Assembly (NCBI GenBank): GCA_002479765.1
Contig: DLOZ01000029.1
Location: 1 to 58,781, forward strand
Reading direction: 5' to 3'
Length of the DNA: 58,781 nucleotides
Source of the DNA: Sphingomonadales bacterium UBA7471
GTDB taxonomy: Bacteria; Pseudomonadota; Alphaproteobacteria; Sphingomonadales; Sphingomonadaceae
The notes under the pieces were generated by a model. The model was not told the origin of the DNA. It searched no databases and saw only the letters and a list, made by a program, of their open reading frames with translations. This document shows positions 1 to 8,148 of the stretch, one piece after another (within the stretch, counting starts at the first letter, position 1; each line of letters opens with the position of its first letter). The position numbers and the translations under genes were made by a program.

Positions 1-50
1 CATCGCAAGTCGATGGGGAGGATGAGGCAACTCTTGACCTTGCACCGTAG
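1..50 (+). CDS. possible 3' end of an upstream gene
   Basis: The third forward frame is open from the window edge to a TAG at 48-50 and reads as an acidic tail ending in Asp-Leu-Ala-Pro. Such a tail, followed 18 bases later by the cysS start, would fit the C-terminus of an upstream protein. Only about 15 residues are visible, so no family can be named and the reading could be chance. Confidence 0.3.
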   Translation, partial: SQVDGEDEATLDLAP

Positions 51-68
51 CTAAGCCATCGCCAAACC

Positions 69-1589
69 ATGTCCGAACTTACACTCTTCAACAGCCTGAC
101 CCGCAAACTGGAACCCTTCACACCCGTCCATGATGGCGAGGCGCGGGTTTATACCTGCGGCCCGACGGTGTATAATTATCCGCACATCGGCAACATGCGC
201 GCCTATGTTTTTGCCGACACGCTTGGCCGGGTGCTGTCATATAAGGGCTATAAGCTCACCCATGTCATCAACATCACCGATGTCGGCCATTTGACCGACG
301 ATGCCGATGCGGGCGAGGACAAGATGGAGAAGATGGCGGCGGAAAAGGCGCAGTCGATCTGGGACATCGCGCGCCATTATACGCAAGCCTATTGGGACGA
401 TATCAAGGCGCTGAACATCCGTCAGCCCGCGCATTGGTCGATTGCGACCGATTATGTGCCCGCGATGATCGCCTACGCGAAAAGCATTGCCGACAAGCAT
501 TGCTACGAACTGGAATCGGGCCTGTATTTCGATACCTCGACCGTTGCCAATTATGGCGCATTGGCCCGTGCCAAGACCGAGGATGGAGAAGGCCGCATCG
601 AAGAGGTCGAAGGCAAACGCCACGCCGCCGACTTTGCCATCTGGCGCAAGACGCCTGCGGGCGAAACGCGGCAAATGGAATGGGACAGCCCATGGGGCAA
701 AGGCGCGCCGGGTTGGCATCTGGAATGCTCGGTCATGTCAGAGGCGCTGCTTGGCCTGCCGTTTGACATCCACACCGGCGGCATCGACCATCGCGAAATC
801 CACCACCCCAATGAAATCGCGCAAAATCAGGCGCGCTGCGGCGGTGACCACAGCGGCGCACAATTTTGGATGCACAATAATTTCCTGATCGAGCGCAGCG
901 GCAAGATGAGCAAATCATCGGGCGAGTTCCTGCGCGTGCAATTGCTGATCGACAAAGGCTTCCACCCCCTCGCCTACCGCCTGATGTGCCTGCAAGCGCA
1001 TTACCGCAGCGAGCTGGAGTTTAGCTGGGAGGGATTGCAGGCCGCGCTGGTGCGGTTGAAGCGGATGGTGATGGCTGTCTCAAACCTCAAGGCCCGTCAT
1101 GCTGATACCCAAACCCGTCATGCTGAACTTGTTTCAGCATCCATCGTGCCCAACGAACCGACGGTTGAAGCTGATAAATGGACCCTGAAACAAGTTCAGG
1201 GTGACGTTGCTCCGGGAATTTCGGCGGCGCTTAAAGACTTCGCCGCTGCAGTCGAAGATGACCTCAACACGGCTGTCGCAATAACATCGCTAGAAACGCT
1301 CATCGGTTTGAAAAAGGTCAACGTGGCTCAGCATCTTGCCGCGATTGGCGAGATGGACGCAGTTCTGGGTCTGAACCTTCAAAGTCTAAACCGCGCCGAC
1401 CTCCGCATCCGGCCCAAAGTCGCCGTCATTACCGAGGCCGAAATCGAAACCGCCCTGGTGCTGCGCAAAGACGCGCGCGCCGCAAAAGACTTCGCCAAGT
1501 CCGACGCCATCCGCGACGACCTCATCGCCAAAGGCGTTGAAGTCATGGACGGCGACCCGCTTGGTTGGGATTGGAGACTAAACATATGA
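69..1589 (+). CDS. cysS: cysteinyl-tRNA synthetase (with repeat-derived insert)
   Basis: Charges tRNA-Cys with cysteine in the cytoplasm (class I aminoacyl-tRNA synthetase). The zinc ligand Cys30 lies in TCGPTVY, the HIGH motif is HIGN at residues 39-42, further zinc-site residues are Cys220 and the HREIHHPNE segment, and the KMSKS loop is at 279-283. At 506 aa it is longer than the usual roughly 460 aa. The excess is explained by about 37 residues (343-379) encoded by an in-frame palindromic repeat, placed after the catalytic domain near the DALR helical region. The stop overlaps the ATG of the next gene (ATGA), so the two are probably co-transcribed. Function is very likely kept, since every catalytic motif is present and the frame is open through the insert. 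Confidence 0.97.
   Translation: MSELTLFNSLTRKLEPFTPVHDGEARVYTCGPTVYNYPHIGNMRAYVFADTLGRVLSYKGYKLTHVINITDVGHLTDDADAGEDKMEKMAAEKAQSIWDIARHYTQAYWDDIKALNIRQPAHWSIATDYVPAMIAYAKSIADKHCYELESGLYFDTSTVANYGALARAKTEDGEGRIEEVEGKRHAADFAIWRKTPAGETRQMEWDSPWGKGAPGWHLECSVMSEALLGLPFDIHTGGIDHREIHHPNEIAQNQARCGGDHSGAQFWMHNNFLIERSGKMSKSSGEFLRVQLLIDKGFHPLAYRLMCLQAHYRSELEFSWEGLQAALVRLKRMVMAVSNLKARHADTQTRHAELVSASIVPNEPTVEADKWTLKQVQGDVAPGISAALKDFAAAVEDDLNTAVAITSLETLIGLKKVNVAQHLAAIGEMDAVLGLNLQSLNRADLRIRPKVAVITEAEIETALVLRKDARAAKDFAKSDAIRDDLIAKGVEVMDGDPLGWDWRLNI
1095..1205 (+). repeat. palindromic repeat family A, copy 1 (inside cysS)
   Basis: The left arm at 1116-1141 (GTCATGCTGAACTTGTTTCA core) and the right arm at 1183-1206 (TGAAACAAGTTCAGGGTGAC) are near-perfect inverted repeats. 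A partial extra left arm lies at 1095-1106. The same arms recur at 12983-13085 and 36268-36365 between genes. Here the element is read in frame, giving peptides RHAELVSAS and LKQVQGD; the excess over the normal enzyme is 111 bp, a multiple of three. Confidence 0.9.
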
Positions 1590-2530
1590 CCAAAACGAAA
1601 CTCGTGATGTCGGGGCTTGTGCGCCCCCTCATTGAACCACGCTTGCCCGATTGGATCGAGCCGCATTTCTTCATGTCGAAGGAAGAGGCGCTCGCACTCG
1701 CGCCGCAGGCTGAAATTGGCTGGTTCGACATGTATGACAAGGGCGATATGGCCACGGTCATCAATGCCGCCACCAACATGAAATGGCTGAACAGCATCTA
1801 TGCCGGCGTCGACGGCATGCCGCTGGCGCAGTTGAAGGCGCAGGGCTGTGTTGTCACCAATGGCGCAGGCATTAACGCGATCACCATCGCCGAATATGTC
1901 GTCATGGGCATGCTGACGGTCGCCAAAAACTATCGCGAAGTTGTCCGCGCGCAGGAGCGCCGCGAATGGCTGCTCGATTCGCCCGGCAAGGTTGAACTGT
2001 TCGGTTCCAAGGCTTTGCTGCTGGGCTATGGCGCGATTGGCAAGCTGATTGAAGAGCGGCTGAAGCCCTTTGGCGTTGATGTCACCATTGTGCGCCGCTC
2101 GGCAGGTCCAAATACGCTGACGCCCGATCAATGGCGTGCGCAATTGGGGGACTTTGACTGGGTCATCCTTGCCGTTCCCGCGACCGCGGAAACCGACGGC
2201 ATGATTGGCGCAGATGAACTTGCCGCGATGAAAAATAGCGCAACGCTCATCAACATCGCGCGCGGTTCCGTCATTGATCAGGACGCGTTGGTCACTGCGT
2301 TACAGGACAAGCAAATCGCCAATGCCTTCCTTGATGTGACGACGCCCGAACCTTTGCCAGCGGACCATGTCCTGTGGACGCTCGATAACGCGCATGTCAC
2401 CATGCACCTGTCGGGCCGCGCGCAGGACAAGATGTTCGTGCGTTCCGCCACGCGCTTTTTCGAAAATCTCGAACGCTACCGCCAAGGCGCAGCGCTTGAA
2501 CCAATGGTAAACCTCGATCTGGGATATTAA
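1586..2530 (+). CDS. D-2-hydroxyacid dehydrogenase (NAD-dependent)
   Basis: Predicted to reduce a 2-oxoacid or oxidise a D-2-hydroxyacid with NAD(P)H/NAD(P)+, in the cytoplasm. The Rossmann motif is GYGAIG in the middle of the chain. The family's catalytic Arg (INIARGSVID), Glu (TTPEPLP) and His (HVTMHLSG) are all present in order. Length is 314 aa from the ATG at 1586, which overlaps the cysS stop as ATGA; an upstream ATG at 1565 would add seven residues but lies inside cysS. The substrate cannot be read from sequence: glyoxylate/hydroxypyruvate reductase and phosphoglycerate dehydrogenase-like paralogues look alike. Confidence 0.88.
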   Translation: MTKTKLVMSGLVRPLIEPRLPDWIEPHFFMSKEEALALAPQAEIGWFDMYDKGDMATVINAATNMKWLNSIYAGVDGMPLAQLKAQGCVVTNGAGINAITIAEYVVMGMLTVAKNYREVVRAQERREWLLDSPGKVELFGSKALLLGYGAIGKLIEERLKPFGVDVTIVRRSAGPNTLTPDQWRAQLGDFDWVILAVPATAETDGMIGADELAAMKNSATLINIARGSVIDQDALVTALQDKQIANAFLDVTTPEPLPADHVLWTLDNAHVTMHLSGRAQDKMFVRSATRFFENLERYRQGAALEPMVNLDLGY

Positions 2531-2536
2531 ACCACC

Positions 2537-2638
2537 GTAGCCCTGAGCAGCAGCCGCAACGCGGCTGCGTCCGTCGAAGGGCGCTTATCGGGTGTAGCAC
2601 TACCCCCGACAGGCGTGCTTCGACAGGCTCAGCACTAC
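2537..2638 (+). repeat. palindromic repeat family B, copy 1
   Basis: The left arm begins TAGCCCTGAGC and ends GTCGAAGGGCGC; the right arm is GCTTCGACAGGCTCAGCACTAC. Between CTGAGC and GTCGAAGG the left arm carries an extra hairpin (GCAGCCGC/GCGGCTGC). The element lies between the dehydrogenase and the SnoaL-like gene and ends just before that gene's ribosome binding site. Other copies: 8939-9053 and 35729-35790. Confidence 0.85.
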
Positions 2639-2656
2639 GGTATAGGAGAACATGTC

Positions 2657-3049
2657 ATGCCCCATAACCCCGCCGAAATCTGGCACACAGTTGCCCTGTC
2701 ACGCGATGTTGATGCGATATCCGCCGTCCTGCACGACGATTGCGTTTTCGAAAGCCCCGTCGTGCACTCACCGCAAATGGGCAAGGCGATCACCGCCAAA
2801 TATCTCGCCGCCGCGGGGCATACGCTGGGCAATGCCGAATTTGCCTATGTCGGCGAATGGCACCGCGAAAACAGCGCCATTCTTGAATTCAAGACCGTGA
2901 TCGACGGTATCGCAATCAATGGCATCGACATGATTAGCTGCGATGATGACGGCCTCATCACCCATTTCAAGGTCATGGTTCGCCCGTTGAAGGCCATGAA
3001 TATGCTCCACCAGAAAATGGGCGAGATGCTGCAGCGCATGAGCGCCTAA
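2657..3049 (+). CDS. SnoaL-like / NTF2-superfamily protein
   Basis: A 130-aa cytoplasmic protein with the NTF2-like (SnoaL) pattern: an N-terminal helix, a segment of the type FESPVVHSPQ that lines the cone-shaped pocket, then long beta strands (AILEFKTVIDGIAINGIDMISCDDDGLI). Members are small isomerases, hydratases or binding proteins and the specific activity cannot be told. The ATG at 2657 is preceded by AGGAGA at 2644-2649; an upstream in-frame ATG at 2615 would translate the family B repeat and is unlikely. It is 4 bp from the HPP gene downstream. Confidence 0.8.
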   Translation: MPHNPAEIWHTVALSRDVDAISAVLHDDCVFESPVVHSPQMGKAITAKYLAAAGHTLGNAEFAYVGEWHRENSAILEFKTVIDGIAINGIDMISCDDDGLITHFKVMVRPLKAMNMLHQKMGEMLQRMSA

Positions 3050-3053
3050 GCGC

Positions 3054-3746
3054 ATGGCGACCCGAAAAACATCGGGCCGGTGGCACCTGTTCGTACCGAA
3101 ACTTGCCGGCGCAAGCTTGCATGACCGGTTGATCGCATGTGCCGGTGCTGGCCTTGGCGTCCTCGTCGCGGCGCTTGCAGGCCTAGGCATTCAGGACATA
3201 TTCCCTGCTTTGCCGTTCCTGATTGCCCCCATTGGCGCATCGGCGGTGCTGGTTTTCGTGGTGCCCTCCAGCCCCTTGGCGCAGCCATGGCCCGTATTCG
3301 GCGGCAATGTCATTTCCGCGTTGGTCGGCGTGACGGTGCTGCATATGGTACCCGTCCCCTTTGCCGCTATCGCCATTGCAGTGGCTGCGTCGATTTTGTT
3401 GATGTCGTTGCTGCGTTGCCTTCATCCGCCCAGCGGCGCTGTCGCCATCACGACCATTTTGGGTGGCCAAGCCATTGTCGACGCGGGCTATATATACCCA
3501 ATGTCGATCGTCGCCGCGAATTCCGCGGCATTGCTCGCGGCCGGTTGGTTATTCCACCGTTTCAGCGGCCATAGCTATCCGCATCGCGCGGCGGCCACAC
3601 CCGCCCTACCCGTTGGCCTGCTGCGCGCCGATATCGATCAGGCCGTGCAGGAAGCGCATGAAAGCTTCGACATCGACTTGGCTGACCTAGAAGCGTTGCT
3701 CCTCACCGCCGAACGCATCGCCGAACAACGCCGCGCCAACGGCTAA
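3054..3746 (+). CDS. HPP family integral membrane protein
   Basis: A 230-aa inner-membrane protein with about four to five hydrophobic segments and the family signature His-Pro-Pro in RCLHPPSGA near residue 123, followed by the conserved ITTILGG stretch. HPP proteins have been linked to nitrite transport in chloroplasts and cyanobacteria; the substrate in this bacterium is unknown. The last roughly 50 residues are soluble, acidic and probably helical. It starts four bases after the SnoaL-like gene and is probably co-transcribed with it; it converges on kup with only six bases between the stops. Confidence 0.88.
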   Translation: MATRKTSGRWHLFVPKLAGASLHDRLIACAGAGLGVLVAALAGLGIQDIFPALPFLIAPIGASAVLVFVVPSSPLAQPWPVFGGNVISALVGVTVLHMVPVPFAAIAIAVAASILLMSLLRCLHPPSGAVAITTILGGQAIVDAGYIYPMSIVAANSAALLAAGWLFHRFSGHSYPHRAAATPALPVGLLRADIDQAVQEAHESFDIDLADLEALLLTAERIAEQRRANG

Positions 3747-3752
3747 TCCAAG

Positions 3753-5693
3753 TTAGATGACCACCTGCCCGCCCAAGGCGACAATGCGGTTGGACGGAAT
3801 GCCGAAAAATTCAGCCGGGTTATAGGCGTTACGCTGCAGAAAGATCAGGATGATGTCCTGCCACAACGGAAGGCCTTCATCTTTTGACGCGGCCAAAACG
3901 CTTTTGCCCATGAAATAGCTCGTCATCATATAATCCAGCGGCGCATCTTTTGCGGGAATTGCCAAGGCCAAGTCATTTGGCACGTCGGGTGTTTCCATAA
4001 AGCCGTACTTCAGAATGACGCGCGCGAAATTCTGATCGACTTTGACATAGGTCGACCTCTCTTCGCTTGGCACATGCGGGACACTGGCGGTGCGGATGGA
4101 CAGCACGATATTGCGCGCGTGCAACACGCGGTTGTGCTTCAGATTGTGCAATATCGTTCCGGGAACCCCCTCTGGGTTGGCGGTCAGGTACACCGCCGTT
4201 CCGTCGACGCGCGCGACCTTGCTTTTCGCCAGTGACTTGCCGAGTTCCGCAAGTGTCATGGCGCCCTCATTTTCTCTGCTGTCGATCAACTGCTTTCCGC
4301 GCACCCAGATCCAGATAATCAGGCAGATCAGCGCACCGACGGCCAACGGCACCCAACCGCCATCAACCACGCGCAAAATGTTTGCGCCGAAGAAGATGAG
4401 GTCGATGACAAGAAACGGCACGATCACCGCTAAGGATTTGGCGAGGTTCCATTGCCAAAGCTTGTGCACGACAACGAAGGCAAGGCATGTCGTCACCACC
4501 ATCGTTCCTGTGACCGCGATGCCATAAGCGGACGCCATTGCCGACGAATTGCGGAATTGGACGACGAGTAACCAGACGCCAAATAACAGCATCCAATTGA
4601 TCGCCGGAAGGTAGATTTGCCCTGCACTGCCCGAAGAGGTTTGCACAATCTTCATACGGGGCAGCAGCCCAAGCTGGATCGCTTGTTGGGTCAGCGAATA
4701 GGCGCCCGTGATGACCGCTTGGCTCGCGATTATCGTGGCAAGGCCTGCCAAGATGATCATCGGCACGCGCACTGCCTCGGGCGACATCAGGAAGAACCAA
4801 TCCTGTGTTTCAAGTGGAACGCCCGCCGCACGCGCCTGTTTAAGCGCCGCCATGGCAAATGCACCCTGGCCAAAATAATTCAGGCTGAGCGCCGGGAATA
4901 CCAAAAGGAACCACCCCAAACGGATCGGGAAGCGGCCGAAGTGCCCCATGTCCGCCGTCAATGCTTCGGCTCCGGTGACCGTCAAAAACACGGAACCCAG
5001 CACGATCAAACCAACCATGCCGTTGCTCGCCAGAAACGAGACCGCATGATGCGGCGACAGCGCACCAAAAATGGCTGGATAGTCGGATATATGCATCAGG
5101 CCGAGGCCACCAATGGCCAGAAACCAGACCACGCAGATTGGCCCGAACAGTTTTGATACCAGCGCCGTCCCGCGCGATTGGATGGCGAACAGCGCAACCA
5201 TGATGACCAAGGTAATGTAGATGATGGTTTGCTGAGAGATATTCTCTCCAATGCCCGGAATGGTTTTCGTCCCTTCCACTGCCGACAGCACGGACAGCGC
5301 CGGAGTAATAATCGCATCGCCATAGAACAACGCTGCCCCTACCGCACCAAGCGCAAGCACCGCGCCCTTGCGGCCACCAATGCCGCGTCCTGCAAGCGCG
5401 AGCAGTGCCAGCACGCCGCCCTCACCATCATTGTCGGCGCGCATTAGGAAGATGACATATTTGACGGTAACGACAAGGATCAACGACCAAAGCGCGAGGC
5501 TCAGCACCCCAAATATCGCCGCTTCCTGAATGCCGCCCGAAGGTGCACTGTGGTGGAGCGCCTCGCGAAAGGCATAAAGCGGACTGGTGCCGATATCGCC
5601 GAAAACGACCCCGATCGCACCGACCGTCAGCGCCGCGAGTGAATGTTTGTGGATGGATGAAGACTCAACTGAACCCGAATGCGCATTTTGCAT
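3753..5693 (-). CDS. kup: low-affinity K+ uptake permease Kup
   Basis: Proton-coupled potassium importer in the inner membrane. The 646-aa length and the twelve-helix layout fit the KUP/HAK/KT family, starting with the signature GVVFGDIGTSPLYAFREA near residues 28-45, and the C-terminal third is a cytoplasmic domain. The ATG at 5693 follows AGAGG. A well-formed promoter with an overlapping inverted repeat lies about 110 bp upstream (5801-5829). It stands alone, convergent with the HPP gene and tail-to-head with groEL, which ends 244 bp upstream. Confidence 0.95.
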   Translation of the reverse strand: MQNAHSGSVESSSIHKHSLAALTVGAIGVVFGDIGTSPLYAFREALHHSAPSGGIQEAAIFGVLSLALWSLILVVTVKYVIFLMRADNDGEGGVLALLALAGRGIGGRKGAVLALGAVGAALFYGDAIITPALSVLSAVEGTKTIPGIGENISQQTIIYITLVIMVALFAIQSRGTALVSKLFGPICVVWFLAIGGLGLMHISDYPAIFGALSPHHAVSFLASNGMVGLIVLGSVFLTVTGAEALTADMGHFGRFPIRLGWFLLVFPALSLNYFGQGAFAMAALKQARAAGVPLETQDWFFLMSPEAVRVPMIILAGLATIIASQAVITGAYSLTQQAIQLGLLPRMKIVQTSSGSAGQIYLPAINWMLLFGVWLLVVQFRNSSAMASAYGIAVTGTMVVTTCLAFVVVHKLWQWNLAKSLAVIVPFLVIDLIFFGANILRVVDGGWVPLAVGALICLIIWIWVRGKQLIDSRENEGAMTLAELGKSLAKSKVARVDGTAVYLTANPEGVPGTILHNLKHNRVLHARNIVLSIRTASVPHVPSEERSTYVKVDQNFARVILKYGFMETPDVPNDLALAIPAKDAPLDYMMTSYFMGKSVLAASKDEGLPLWQDIILIFLQRNAYNPAEFFGIPSNRIVALGGQVVI

Positions 5694-5800
5694 GACCGGA
5701 AACCTCTATTGCTAGGGCGGCGGCAAATACGCTTATTATTTTGCAGTGCAACAGATATTTTATGGTCAGTAAAATTACAATATTTCAATGGCTAAGGTCG

Positions 5801-5829
5801 ATTATATTCTCAAAAAATAGAATTGAGAA
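5801..5829 (-). promoter_or_regulatory. kup promoter with overlapping inverted repeat
   Basis: Reading leftwards, a perfect TATAAT (-10, 5806-5801) lies 17 bases after TTCTCA (-35, 5829-5824). The -35 and the spacer are covered by an inverted repeat, TTCTCAA / TTGAGAA with a 9-base spacer (5807-5829). The geometry suggests a repressor site at the kup promoter. The regulator is unknown. Confidence 0.5.
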
Positions 5830-5875
5830 GCCTGTTCCTTCGCATACGCACCCACGCGACTCAGTCCCACATAAT

Positions 5876-5905
5876 AAAAAAGGCCGGAAGGTTTCCCCTC
5901 CGGCC
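5876..5905 (-). terminator. rho-independent terminator of groES-groEL
   Basis: On the leftward strand GGCCGGAGGGG pairs with CCTTCCGGCC around the loop GAAA and is followed by a run of six T. It starts about 30 bases after the groEL stop codon. Confidence 0.85.
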
Positions 5906-5937
5906 CATTTTGCTGTGCTTCAAAAAGCGTTGGACGA

Positions 5938-7593
5938 TTAGAAGTCCATACCGCCCATGCCGCCCATTCCGCCCATGCCGCCTGGCATGCCGCCGGCGCC
6001 AGCAGCCTTATCTTCTGGCGCATCGCAAATCGCAGCTTCGGTGGTGATCAACAAACCGGCAACCGATGCCGCGTCTTGCAACGCTGTACGAACAACCTTG
6101 GTTGGGTCGATAACGCCCGAGGTTACGAGATTTTCGTAAACGTCGGTCGATGCGTTGAAGCCCATGGTTTCGTCATTTTCACGAAGCAGGTTGCCCGAGA
6201 CAACTGCACCGTCATATCCGGCGTTGGCTGCGATCTGACGCAGTGGAGCAACAATCGCCTTGCGGATGATGTCGATACCACGTGTCTGGTCGTCATTGGC
6301 GCCCTTGAGGCCTTCGAGAGCCTTTGTACCGTACAGAAGTGCAGTACCGCCGCCTGGGACGATGCCTTCTTCAACGGCTGCGCGGGTTGCGTGCAGCGCA
6401 TCATCAACGCGGTCCTTGCGCTCTTTCACTTCAACTTCGGTCGAACCACCGACCTTGATCACGGCAACACCGCCGGCGAGTTTCGCCAAACGCTCTTGCA
6501 GCTTTTCACGGTCATAATCGCTGGTTGTGTTTTCGATCTGCGCACGGATCGCTTCTACGCGGCCCTTGATCGCATCGGTTTCGCCAGCACCGTCGACGAT
6601 GATGGTGTTGTCCTTGTCGATGGTGACGCGCTTGGCTTGGCCGAGCATGCCCAAGGTAACGGTTTCAAGCTTGATGCCCAGATCTTCGCTGATCATTTCA
6701 CCCTTGGTGAGGATCGCGATATCTTCCAGCATCGCCTTGCGACGATCGCCAAAGCCAGGTGCCTTCACCGCAGCAATCTTCAAGCCGCCACGCAGCTTGT
6801 TGACGACCAAAGTTGCAAGCGCTTCGCCTTCAACATCTTCAGCGATGATCAGCAATGGACGGCCCGACTGCACCACAGCTTCGAGGATTGGCAACATGGC
6901 TTGCAAGTTGCCGAGCTTCTTTTCGTGGATCAGGATATATGGGTTGTCCAACTCGACCGACATTTTTTCGGTGTTGGTGATGAAATATGGCGACAGGTAA
7001 CCACGGTCAAACTGCATACCTTCGACAACTTCGAGCTCGCTTTCACGGCCCTTAGCTTCTTCGACGGTGATAACGCCTTCCTTACCGACCTTCTCCATGG
7101 CGTCTGCAATCATCTTACCGATTTCAGCTTCACCATTTGCAGAGATCGTACCGACCTGTGCGATTTCCGAAGAACCAGCAACTGGCTTCGAACGCTTTAC
7201 AAGGTCAGCAACAACCGCGTTTACCGCCGTGTCGATGCCGCGCTTCAGGTCCATTGGGTTCATGCCCGCAGCAACCGACTTCATGCCTTCGCGAACAATC
7301 GCTTGGGCCAGAACTGTTGCAGTGGTCGTGCCGTCACCGGCAACGTCGTTGGTCTTCGAAGCAACTTCGCGGACCATCTGTGCACCCATATTTTCGAACT
7401 TGTCTTTTAGTTCGATTTCCTTGGCGACGCTAACGCCGTCCTTGGTGATGCGTGGTGCGCCGAAGCTTTTGTCGATCACAACGTTACGGCCCTTTGGACC
7501 AAGCGTTACTTTTACAGCGTCAGCCAGAATGTCTACGCCGCGCAGGATGCGTTCACGCGCATCGCGGCCGAATTTCACGTCTTTAGCAGCCAT
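5938..7593 (-). CDS. groEL: chaperonin GroEL (60 kDa)
   Basis: The ATP-driven double-ring folding chamber of the cytoplasm, working with GroES. The 551-aa length is typical; the N-terminal KDVKFGRDARERILRGVD, the nucleotide-binding GDGTTTATVLAQ (about 86-97) and the Gly-Gly-Met-rich tail are all present. It lies 98 bp downstream of groES in one heat-shock operon controlled from the CIRCE and sigma-32-type promoter near 8050-8115. The groES-groEL gap is unusual in holding a palindromic repeat. A strong terminator follows the gene. Confidence 0.98.
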   Translation of the reverse strand: MAAKDVKFGRDARERILRGVDILADAVKVTLGPKGRNVVIDKSFGAPRITKDGVSVAKEIELKDKFENMGAQMVREVASKTNDVAGDGTTTATVLAQAIVREGMKSVAAGMNPMDLKRGIDTAVNAVVADLVKRSKPVAGSSEIAQVGTISANGEAEIGKMIADAMEKVGKEGVITVEEAKGRESELEVVEGMQFDRGYLSPYFITNTEKMSVELDNPYILIHEKKLGNLQAMLPILEAVVQSGRPLLIIAEDVEGEALATLVVNKLRGGLKIAAVKAPGFGDRRKAMLEDIAILTKGEMISEDLGIKLETVTLGMLGQAKRVTIDKDNTIIVDGAGETDAIKGRVEAIRAQIENTTSDYDREKLQERLAKLAGGVAVIKVGGSTEVEVKERKDRVDDALHATRAAVEEGIVPGGGTALLYGTKALEGLKGANDDQTRGIDIIRKAIVAPLRQIAANAGYDGAVVSGNLLRENDETMGFNASTDVYENLVTSGVIDPTKVVRTALQDAASVAGLLITTEAAICDAPEDKAAGAGGMPGGMGGMGGMGGMDF

Positions 7594-7616
7594 GATATTT
7601 TTCCTTTAATTGTGTG

Positions 7617-7677
7617 CCCCAGCGAAGGCTGGGGTCCAGATTCTTGTGTTTGGACTGGATCCCGGCCTGCGCCGGGA
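7617..7677 (-). repeat. palindromic repeat family C between groES and groEL
   Basis: Two GC hairpins, CCCCAGCGAAGGCTGGGG and CCCGGCCTGCGCCGGG, flank an inner inverted pair TCCAG / CTGGA, giving a cruciform-like element of about 61 bp. It occupies most of the groES-groEL gap, so it lies in the operon mRNA. The form fits a REP/BIME-like element. Confidence 0.8.
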
Positions 7678-7691
7678 AACATCTATGTTGC

Positions 7692-7979
7692 TTAGGAAAC
7701 GATTCCCAAAATGTCCGATTCCTTCATGATCAACAGGTCTTCACCGTCGATCTTGACTTCGGTGCCCGACCATTTGCCGAACAGGATCTTGTCACCAACT
7801 TTGACATCAAGTGCGGTTACAGTGCCGTCATCGGCGCGTGTACCGGAACCCACGGAGACGACTTCGCCTTCCTGTGGCTTTTCCTGGGCTGTATCAGGGA
7901 TGATGATCCCGCCAGCGGTTTTTGCTTCGGCCTCGACCCGACGGACGAGAACGCGATCATGCAATGGACGAAATGCCAT
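7692..7979 (-). CDS. groES: co-chaperonin GroES (10 kDa)
   Basis: Heptameric lid of the GroEL chamber. The 95 aa begin FRPLHDRVLVRR, carry the mobile-loop region around EAKTAGGIIIPDTAQEKPQ (about 16-34) and end KESDILGIV, all standard. The ATG at 7979 follows AAAGGAT. First gene of the groES-groEL operon; the leader contains a perfect CIRCE operator about 70-100 bases upstream and a sigma-32-type promoter just beyond it. Confidence 0.98.
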   Translation of the reverse strand: MAFRPLHDRVLVRRVEAEAKTAGGIIIPDTAQEKPQEGEVVSVGSGTRADDGTVTALDVKVGDKILFGKWSGTEVKIDGEDLLIMKESDILGIVS

Positions 7980-8051
7980 GTTGAACTATCCTTTTTCTGT
8001 TTCGCCATCCCGCCACGCCTACATCAAGCAGGGGACGGCAATGAATGTGCA

Positions 8052-8078
8052 TTAGCACTCATACAAGGCGAGTGCTAA
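8052..8078 (-). promoter_or_regulatory. CIRCE operator (HrcA site)
   Basis: Perfect TTAGCACTC-N9-GAGTGCTAA inverted repeat, the classical binding site of the heat-shock repressor HrcA. It lies immediately downstream of the predicted groES transcription start, so HrcA would block initiation and the operator would also be in the 5' UTR. No hrcA gene is in this window. Confidence 0.97.
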
Positions 8079-8086
8079 CGGAGCCC

Positions 8087-8114
8087 AGATAGGGTCTATT
8101 TATGACACGTCAAG
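8087..8114 (-). promoter_or_regulatory. sigma-32 (RpoH)-type promoter of groESL
   Basis: Reading leftwards, CTTG (8114-8111) and CCTATCT (8093-8087) are separated by 17 bases, matching the alphaproteobacterial RpoH consensus of CTTG, 17-18 bases, CYTATnT. The -35 also contains TTGAC, so vegetative sigma could use it. Transcription would start near 8080, next to CIRCE. Confidence 0.75.
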
Positions 8115-8148
8115 GACTCGGGAAGCGAATTTTTTTGCGCATCATGGG

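Noticed and set aside
2615..2656. Upstream ATG for the SnoaL-like gene
   Set aside because: It would translate the repeat arm, while the ATG at 2657 has a proper ribosome binding site.
6076..7410. 444-codon open frame on the + strand
   Set aside because: It is antisense to groEL over its whole length, has no recognisable protein pattern and arises from the codon bias of groEL.
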